Positions 1-5,825 of a stretch of DNA of 5,825 nucleotides are shown here, piece by piece. Position numbers and translations under genes: made by a program. Source of the DNA: a bacterium (GTDB taxonomy: Bacteria > Verrucomicrobiota > Verrucomicrobiae > JAJYAR01); contig JAJYAR010000196.1 in the NCBI GenBank assembly GCA_021779435.1, positions 1-5,825 on the forward strand. The letters run 5' to 3'. Under the pieces are notes generated by a model. It searched no databases and was not told the DNA's origin. It saw only the letters and a program-made list of their open reading frames with translations. The stretch's first letter is position 1, and each line of letters opens with the position of its first letter.

Positions 1-442
1 TGCGCGCATCGCCCAGGTGAGCCTGAGGCAGCTCCAGTGGTGGGACGAGCGGAAAGTCGCCAGCCCTCGCCATGAGGGCCACAAGCGGGTGTATTCGCCC
101 GAAGAGGTGATTGAGATCACCGTGATCGCCGAGCTGCGGCGGAAGGGCTTCTCGCTGCAGAAGATCCGGCGGGTGCTGCGGTTCCTCCAGCGGGAAATGG
201 GCAAGCGCCTGAGCGACGTGCTGGCCGGCGGAAGCGAACTGCACCTGCTGACGGCGAATGACGGACGCGCGATTTACCTGGAAGACCAGCACGCGCGGAT
301 TGTGGACCTGATGAAGAACGCGCAGCAGCCGATGTTCCTGGTTTGCGTGAGCGACCAGGCGCGCCGGTTGAGCGAAGTACCCTCGCGCAAGCCGGCCCGG
401 GCGGAGACGGCCGTGGCGGCAAAGAAGACCAGGCTCGGGTAA
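1..442 (+). CDS. MerR-family transcriptional regulator (5' truncated by window edge)
   Basis: This is the C-terminal 146 residues of a MerR-type DNA-binding regulator; the open frame runs off the left edge. The visible part opens inside the winged helix-turn-helix (ARIAQVSLRQLQWWDERKV), followed by the wing region EGHKRVYSPEEV and a helix typical of the family (AELRRKGFSLQKIRRVL). The GTG at base 17 encodes an internal valine within the HTH and is not the start; roughly 10 or so residues are probably missing. The linker region and a short C-terminal half (about residues 75-125, including RAIYLEDQHARIVDLM and PMFLVCVSD) match no ligand domain I recognise. There is only one cysteine in the visible part, which argues against a classic metal or redox MerR sensor. 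The tail is Lys/Arg/Ala-rich and likely disordered. It ends with TAA and converges on the dehydrogenase gene 16 bases away. Its target and inducer cannot be read from the sequence. The MerR call is firm; its function is not known. Confidence 0.85.
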   Translation, partial: ARIAQVSLRQLQWWDERKVASPRHEGHKRVYSPEEVIEITVIAELRRKGFSLQKIRRVLRFLQREMGKRLSDVLAGGSELHLLTANDGRAIYLEDQHARIVDLMKNAQQPMFLVCVSDQARRLSEVPSRKPARAETAVAAKKTRLG

Positions 443-444
443 GA

Positions 445-458
445 CGCACGACTGTGCG
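445..458. terminator. Small hairpin between convergent genes, possible bidirectional terminator
   Basis: The 16-base gap between the two facing stop codons contains a perfect 5-bp inverted repeat, CGCAC-GACT-GTGCG (stem 445-449/454-458, loop 450-453). It lies exactly between the MerR stop (440-442) and the dehydrogenase stop (459-461). It could terminate or protect the 3' ends of both transcripts. The stem is short and neither side has a T-tract, so it is not a canonical intrinsic terminator and may be chance in GC-rich DNA. Confidence 0.3.
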
Positions 459-1280
459 CTAGAAGTGCATGCCGCCACTGCAGGTGAGCACTTCCCCGGT
501 GACGTAATCGGAGAGCGGCGAACAAAAGAATAGAACCGCACCGGCTGCCTCCTCCGGCGTACCCAAGCGTCCGAGGGGGCAAGCTTTTGCCGCGGCTTCC
601 AACACCGACGGTTGAACGCCGACGGGAATCTGTTTTCCTTTCATGCCGATTGAGGCAGCGCCTGAAGTCAGCGGCTGAATGAGACGGGTTTCGATGAGGC
701 CGAAGGCGACGGAATTTACGGTGACGTTGTAGCGTCCCCACTCCTTGGCGAGGGTTTTCGTGATGCCGTTGATGCCGGATTTGCCCGCCGCGTAGGCGAC
801 CTGGCCGGCGTTGCCCTGGGTGCCGGAAATGGAGCTGATGTTGACCACTTTCCGCATCACGCGCCTGCCTTCCGCGGCTTCCCGCTTGGCGGTTTCGCGA
901 ATCCAGCCGGAGGCGGCGCGGAGGAGGCGGAACGGCGCCACGAGGTGAATGTCGAGCATGGCCTGGAACTGCTCGTCGGTCATTTTCTGGATGACGTTGT
1001 CCCAGGTGTAGCCGGCGTTGTTGACTAGAATGTCGAGCGAGCCGTGGCGGGCGATGGTTTCCTCGACGAGCTTTTGCGGGAACTCAGGCGAGGTGAGGTC
1101 GCCCGAAAAGGCCGCCGCGCGCGAGCCGAGAATCGATGCGGTTTCCGCGGCCGCTTCCGGGTCGATATCCGTGACGAGCACTTGCGCGCCGGCCGAGGCC
1201 AGACGCTGGGCGATGGCCCGTCCGATTCCCCGCCCCGATCCGGTGACGAGGGCCGATTTGCCTTCCAATGAGAACGCCAT
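459..1280 (-). CDS. SDR-family oxidoreductase, FabG-like (3-oxoacyl reductase / hydroxyacyl dehydrogenase type)
   Basis: This is a 273-residue classical short-chain dehydrogenase with a single Rossmann domain, expected to be a cytosolic NAD(P)(H)-dependent oxidoreductase. The cofactor motif is TGSGRGIG at residues 13-20. An acid at the end of the second strand (D38 in VTDID) suggests NAD(H) preference. NNAG is at 87-90, and the catalytic Ser150, Tyr163 and Lys167 lie in NISSISG and YAAGK with the normal Ser-Tyr spacing of 13. The position usually held by the tetrad Asn is His112 (LDIHLVAPF). Compared with E. coli FabG (244 aa) it carries two extra segments, about 125-142 before the catalytic strand and about 201-232 in the substrate loop. 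I chose ATG 1280 because it places the first strand normally; a GTG at 1298 would add six residues and has no better ribosome-binding site. It is the last gene of the VWA-pccB-SDR run, 48 bases after pccB, which suggests an acyl-CoA or hydroxyacyl-CoA substrate. The exact substrate is not determinable. Confidence 0.9.
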   Translation of the reverse strand: MAFSLEGKSALVTGSGRGIGRAIAQRLASAGAQVLVTDIDPEAAAETASILGSRAAAFSGDLTSPEFPQKLVEETIARHGSLDILVNNAGYTWDNVIQKMTDEQFQAMLDIHLVAPFRLLRAASGWIRETAKREAAEGRRVMRKVVNISSISGTQGNAGQVAYAAGKSGINGITKTLAKEWGRYNVTVNSVAFGLIETRLIQPLTSGAASIGMKGKQIPVGVQPSVLEAAAKACPLGRLGTPEEAAGAVLFFCSPLSDYVTGEVLTCSGGMHF

Positions 1281-1328
1281 ACGTCTCGCTTGTAGCACAA
1301 GGCGCGGCGCGAGAGTGGGAAAAACAAA

Positions 1329-2876
<1,548 letters not shown>

Positions 2877-2920
2877 ATCAAGTCAACAGTAACAGGAGCG
2901 GCGATGGGCGGACTGAGAGG

Positions 2921-3853
2921 CTATGACCCGGGCGTGTAGTAACCGGCGCGGTAGTGCAGGACGGCGTTGGGGTAGCGCTGGCGCGCGATGGGCGTGAGTT
3001 CGACCTCGATGCTGCGCCAGGCGCCGGGAGCGGCCGGAGGGAGCCGGTAAGAGAGGCTGTAGCGGGCGCGGATCGCTTCAATCATGTCGTGGAGCGCGGC
3101 GCCGGCCTGGTTGGAATGGATCGCATCTCCGCCGGTTTCCTCCGCCAGATGAAAAACGTCGGCGGGGGTGAAATCGGGGTTCCGGTATTCGCCGAGCCGG
3201 GGCGGCGCGGGGCGTATGCCGCGGCCGGTTACGATGGCGTCGAGCACGATGTTGTCCTCATCGAGCGCCCGAACCACTTCGGCGTCGGGATGTTTGTAGT
3301 TGATGCAGAGGTTATCGGTGACGATGAGGATGGCGTTGCGGCCGGAGAGGCGCGAAGGGCGATTGTGCAACAGGCTTGCGGCGTCGAGGACGGCCGCGTT
3401 GATGGCGGTGCCGGAGCCGACGTCGTGGCCGTGGATGGCGGCTTGTAGCTGTCTGGCGGTCTCGGCGAGATTATCGCTGAAGTCCTGATGAAGGGCCGTA
3501 GTGCGGCCGAAGACCATGATCGCGACGCGGTCAGCGGGGGAAAGCAGACTCAGCGCCTCATTGGCGCGCTGGGCGATCTCTTCGAGCGACTTCTGCATGC
3601 TGCCGCTCACATCGAGCAGCAGAACGAGGGAAACGGGTTCGGATTCGTGGCCGAAATAGGTGAGGGGCTGCACCGTGCCGCTGTCGAAAACGGCAAAATC
3701 GTTGCGTTTGAGGTCCTCGATCGGAGTGGCGCCGGCCACGGCCTGGACGTCGACGCGCACGTCGGAAACGCCGGCGTGAAATATGGGAGTGGCATCCTGG
3801 GCGCGGGCAAGGGGCGCGAGCAGACCGAGTAGTACGATGAAGAGCAACCGCAT
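2921..3853 (-). CDS. Secreted VWA-domain protein, acidobacterial VWFA-related family
   Basis: This is a 310-residue exported protein with one von Willebrand factor A domain. Residues 1-18 form a signal peptide ([18 protein letters not shown], then QD) with an AxA cleavage site and no lipobox Cys. After it comes a short beta-rich segment ([11 protein letters not shown], then [13 protein letters not shown]) usual for these proteins. The VWA domain spans about 74-265. Its metal-ion-dependent adhesion site appears complete: DVSGS at 81-85, Thr149 in GSGTAI, and Asp180 in VTDN. The C-terminus (SIEVELTP then [10 protein letters not shown]) is typical of the family. VWA domains bind protein partners through a divalent cation; the partner here is unknown. 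An open frame continues upstream as far as about 4660, but that part is the antisense of selB; ATG 3853 is chosen because the signal peptide starts there. It leads the minus-strand run with pccB and the dehydrogenase. Its ATG overlaps the ATG of divergent selB. Confidence 0.85.
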   Translation of the reverse strand: MRLLFIVLLGLLAPLARAQDATPIFHAGVSDVRVDVQAVAGATPIEDLKRNDFAVFDSGTVQPLTYFGHESEPVSLVLLLDVSGSMQKSLEEIAQRANEALSLLSPADRVAIMVFGRTTALHQDFSDNLAETARQLQAAIHGHDVGSGTAINAAVLDAASLLHNRPSRLSGRNAILIVTDNLCINYKHPDAEVVRALDEDNIVLDAIVTGRGIRPAPPRLGEYRNPDFTPADVFHLAEETGGDAIHSNQAGAALHDMIEAIRARYSLSYRLPPAAPGAWRSIEVELTPIARQRYPNAVLHYRAGYYTPGS

Positions 3854-3854
3854 G
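3851..3854. other. Overlapping divergent start codons (CATG) of selB and the VWA gene
   Basis: The palindrome CATG carries both predicted starts: ATG at 3852-3854 on the plus strand (selB) and ATG at 3853-3851 on the minus strand (VWA gene). There is therefore no intergenic DNA, and each gene's promoter and leader must lie inside the other's coding sequence. On the plus strand GAAGAGC, about 7-13 bases before the selB ATG, is a modest ribosome-binding site. No clear Shine-Dalgarno sequence precedes the VWA start, and I see no convincing -35/-10 pair on either side. Alternative in-frame starts exist (selB ATG 3837, VWA ATG 3886), but they would increase the overlap. Confidence 0.7.
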
Positions 3855-5705
3855 AGGTACGTCGTTGCCGGCACGGCCGGGCACATTGACCACGGTAAGA
3901 CATCGCTGGTCCGCGCGCTAACGGGCGTAGACACGGACCGGCTCAAGGAAGAAAAACAGCGGGGCATTTCGATCGATCTCGGTTTCGCGCACCTGGCGCT
4001 TTCGCCGGAGTGCACACTTGCTTTTGTAGACGTACCGGGGCACGAGAGGTTCGTGAAAAATATGGTGGCGGGGGCCACCGGGATCGACTTCGTGCTGATG
4101 GTCATCGCCGCGGACGAGTCTATCAAGCCGCAGACGCGGGAACACTTCGACATCTGCCGGTTACTGGGGGTTTCCCGGGGGATTGTAGTTCTTACCAAGT
4201 GCGACCTGGTGGACAAGGAAATTTTGGACCTCGTGAAGCTCGAAGTGGAGGAGTTTGTGAAGGGATCGTTCCTGGAACAAGCTCCTATTGTGGCAGTGAG
4301 CGCCGTCACGCAATCCGGCTTGCAAGAGCTGCGCCAAACTCTGCTTGCAGTGGCGATGCAGGCGCCGGCGCGGCCGTCGCAGCGATATTTCCGTTTGCCG
4401 GTGGACCGTTCGTTTTCGATGCACGGGTTCGGCACGGTGGTGACGGGGACTCTGGCGTCGGGGGCGATCGCGACAGGGGACGAGGTCGATCTACTTCCGG
4501 GGGCTGTTCGGCTGCGCGTGCGCGGCTTGCAAGTGCATGGGGAAGCGGTGGAGAAGGCGTACGCGGGACAGCGCACGGCGGTGAACCTGAGCGGGATCGA
4601 GCCGGCGCAGGTGGCGCGCGGGATGACGCTGGCGGCGCCGGGACGCTTTGCGCCGACCACGCTGATCGATTGTTCATTCGATTTGCTTGCCGGGGCGAAG
4701 CCGCTGAAGCCGGGCGCGCCGGTGCATTTTCACGCGGGAACGGCCGAGACGGAGGCGACGATTCGCCGCGTGGGGCCGCGGGAGCCGATCCGCGGGGGCG
4801 AGCACGCGTGGGTGAGGCTGCGGCTGCGGGAGCCGCTGCTGGTGCTGCCGGGGGACCGGTTCATCGTGCGGATGTTTTCGCCCGTGGTGACGATCGGCGG
4901 GGGAGAAGTGGTGGACGTGGAGCCGCCGCGAAAGTCCACGCCGGAACGCGTGGAACGTCCGCGGGACGCCGGTCCGGCGGAACGGCTGTTGATCCTGGTG
5001 GCCGAGTCCCGCGCCGGGATGAGCCTTCCGGAGCTAGTGCGGCGGACGGGTTGGACGGAGGAGGAGATCCTCGCCGAGGCAGGAAAGCTGAAGCGGATTG
5101 AGGCGGCACCGGCGTGGTTCGCCGCTCCGGCGTGGTTCGAGGCGCGAGGCGAGGCTCTGCGCGGGGCGCTGAAGGAGTTTCATCGGGCGAATCCGCTGCT
5201 GACCGGGATGCCGAAGGAGGAGGCGCGGGCGCGGGTTCTGGGCGAGGCGCCCGCGTTTGTTTTCGAGGCGCTGCTCGGCGAAAGCAAGGACGCCGTTGCG
5301 GAGGGGGAAACGGTGCGGCTCAAGACGCACCGCGTGGCGCTGGGGGAAGACGAAGAGTCCGCCACGCGAAAGATCGAGGGGGCGTTTGAGCGCGCCGGAC
5401 TGGCCGTGCCTTCCACGCAGGAAGTGCTGTCGAGCACCGGCATCGACCCGGTGCGTTCGCGGACGCTTCTGCAGATTCTGCTTCGCAAGCAGAGCCTGGT
5501 GAAGGTCGGCGATGACCTGATTTTCCATCGCACGGCGCTCGACTCGCTGCGTACGCTGCTGGCGGCGCGGCGCGGGGCCCGGTTTCAGGTGGGAGAGTTC
5601 AAGCAATGGACCGGCGTGTCGCGCAAATACGCGATTCCGCTGCTCGAGTTTCTCGACCGGCAGCGGCTGACGAGGCGCGAAGGCGACAGCCGCGTGATAC
5701 TTTAG
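3852..5705 (+). CDS. selB: Selenocysteine-specific translation elongation factor SelB
   Basis: This 617-residue GTPase delivers selenocysteinyl-tRNA(Sec) to ribosomes paused at UGA codons followed by a SECIS hairpin (E. coli SelB is 614 aa). The GTP-binding domain (about 1-170) shows G1 GHIDHGKT (10-17), [12 protein letters not shown] (38-49, SelB-type switch I), G3 DVPGHE (60-65), G4 TKCD (115-118, with the Thr seen in SelB in place of the EF-Tu Asn) and G5 SAV (150-152). Beta-barrel domains follow, with [16 protein letters not shown] (185-200) and a domain III ending at [11 protein letters not shown] (345-355). Residues about 375-617 form the winged-helix array that binds SECIS RNA. The last unit ([20 protein letters not shown], 583-602) is the classic WH4 signature. 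ATG 3852 aligns with the usual SelB N-terminus; ATG 3837 would add MKSNR. No selA, selC or selenoprotein gene is visible nearby. The next gene starts 8 bases after the TAG. Confidence 0.95.
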   Translation: MRYVVAGTAGHIDHGKTSLVRALTGVDTDRLKEEKQRGISIDLGFAHLALSPECTLAFVDVPGHERFVKNMVAGATGIDFVLMVIAADESIKPQTREHFDICRLLGVSRGIVVLTKCDLVDKEILDLVKLEVEEFVKGSFLEQAPIVAVSAVTQSGLQELRQTLLAVAMQAPARPSQRYFRLPVDRSFSMHGFGTVVTGTLASGAIATGDEVDLLPGAVRLRVRGLQVHGEAVEKAYAGQRTAVNLSGIEPAQVARGMTLAAPGRFAPTTLIDCSFDLLAGAKPLKPGAPVHFHAGTAETEATIRRVGPREPIRGGEHAWVRLRLREPLLVLPGDRFIVRMFSPVVTIGGGEVVDVEPPRKSTPERVERPRDAGPAERLLILVAESRAGMSLPELVRRTGWTEEEILAEAGKLKRIEAAPAWFAAPAWFEARGEALRGALKEFHRANPLLTGMPKEEARARVLGEAPAFVFEALLGESKDAVAEGETVRLKTHRVALGEDEESATRKIEGAFERAGLAVPSTQEVLSSTGIDPVRSRTLLQILLRKQSLVKVGDDLIFHRTALDSLRTLLAARRGARFQVGEFKQWTGVSRKYAIPLLEFLDRQRLTRREGDSRVIL

Positions 5706-5713
5706 AGCCCGGC

Positions 5714-5825
5714 ATGAAGATCACGCAGATCCGGACCGTGGTAGTGAACGCGCGGATGCGCAACTGGGTGTTCGTGAAAGTGGAGACGGACGTAGACGGC
5801 TTGCACGGCTGGGGCGAGGCGACGC
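5714..5825 (+). CDS. Enolase-superfamily protein, mandelate racemase/muconate lactonizing type (3' truncated by window edge)
   Basis: Only the first 37 codons are present. They read [21 protein letters not shown], then [15 protein letters not shown]. This is the characteristic N-terminal capping-domain start of MR/MLE-type enolase-superfamily enzymes, especially those annotated as D-galactonate dehydratase or related sugar-acid dehydratases. The N-terminal strand plus the G-x-GEAT segment is shared across the subgroup, and the catalytic barrel residues lie beyond the window, so the substrate cannot be assigned. The ATG is 8 bases after the selB stop, with AGAG about 7 bases upstream as a weak ribosome-binding site, so it is probably co-transcribed with selB or at least read through from it. 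The superfamily call is fairly sure; the specific enzyme is not. Confidence 0.75.
   Translation, partial: MKITQIRTVVVNARMRNWVFVKVETDVDGLHGWGEAT

Noticed and set aside
17..19. GTG at base 17 as the MerR gene start
   Set aside because: The frame stays open to the window edge, and the residues before it (ARIAQ) belong to the conserved MerR helix-turn-helix, so the valine is internal.
2877..2920. Promoter between the VWA gene and pccB (TTGACT on the minus strand just before the pccB ATG)
   Set aside because: The -35-like hexamer is only a few bases from the start codon, so any -10 would fall inside pccB. The gap is too short and has no matching -10 element.
3783..3851. N-terminally extended SelB start at 3783
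   Set aside because: The added residues ([11 protein letters not shown] and onward) are unlike SelB N-termini and come from antisense of the VWA signal-peptide region. Starting at ATG 3852 places the G1 loop at the normal distance from the start.
3854..4660. Upstream minus-strand extension of the VWA reading frame, giving a 579-aa protein
   Set aside because: The extra N-terminal part is Ser/Thr/Arg/Pro-rich with no domain, lies antisense to the conserved SelB GTPase domain, and would bury the clear signal peptide at ATG 3853 in the middle of the protein.
4010..5101. A 363-codon plus-strand open frame inside selB in another frame
   Set aside because: It is Gly/Ala/Arg-rich low-complexity sequence and a shadow of the selB frame, which carries all SelB motifs across the same stretch.

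Overview
The window is GC-rich bacterial DNA, gene-dense with very short gaps. It most likely comes from the Acidobacteriota, perhaps a Solibacter/Bryobacter-type lineage. The main pointers are a small secreted VWA protein of the kind abundant in that phylum (the 'acidobacterial VWFA-related' family) and the start of an enolase-superfamily sugar-acid dehydratase-like gene of a type I associate with Solibacter-like genomes. This placement is an inference from protein style; no rRNA or other phylogenetic marker is present.

Layout: (1) bases 1-442, plus strand: the 3' part of a MerR-family regulator cut by the window edge. (2) Minus strand, transcribed right to left: a secreted VWA protein (3853-2921), a propionyl-CoA carboxylase-type carboxyltransferase beta subunit pccB (2876-1329) and a FabG-like short-chain dehydrogenase (1280-459). 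Gaps are 44 and 48 bases, so this looks like one operon. It converges on the MerR gene with a 16-base gap that contains a small perfect hairpin. (3) Plus strand from 3852: selB, the selenocysteine-specific translation factor (617 aa), followed 8 bases after its stop by the first 37 codons of a mandelate racemase/muconate lactonizing enzyme-type gene that runs off the end.

How they fit: pccB plus the dehydrogenase suggest short-chain acyl-CoA metabolism (propionyl-CoA to methylmalonyl-CoA, with an oxidoreductase acting on an acyl or hydroxyacyl thioester). The biotin carboxylase/biotin carrier subunit is not here. SelB implies that the organism reads UGA as selenocysteine, but no selA, selC or selenoprotein gene is visible. 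The role of the VWA protein is unknown.

The most unusual points are the head-to-head selB/VWA pair, whose predicted ATG codons overlap within the 4-base palindrome CATG at 3851-3854, and non-consensus residues in pccB: Cys at the acyl-specificity position and Val in the first oxyanion loop. I see no mobile element, CRISPR array, RNA gene or convincing new system. All regions not assigned to genes are shorter than 50 bases.
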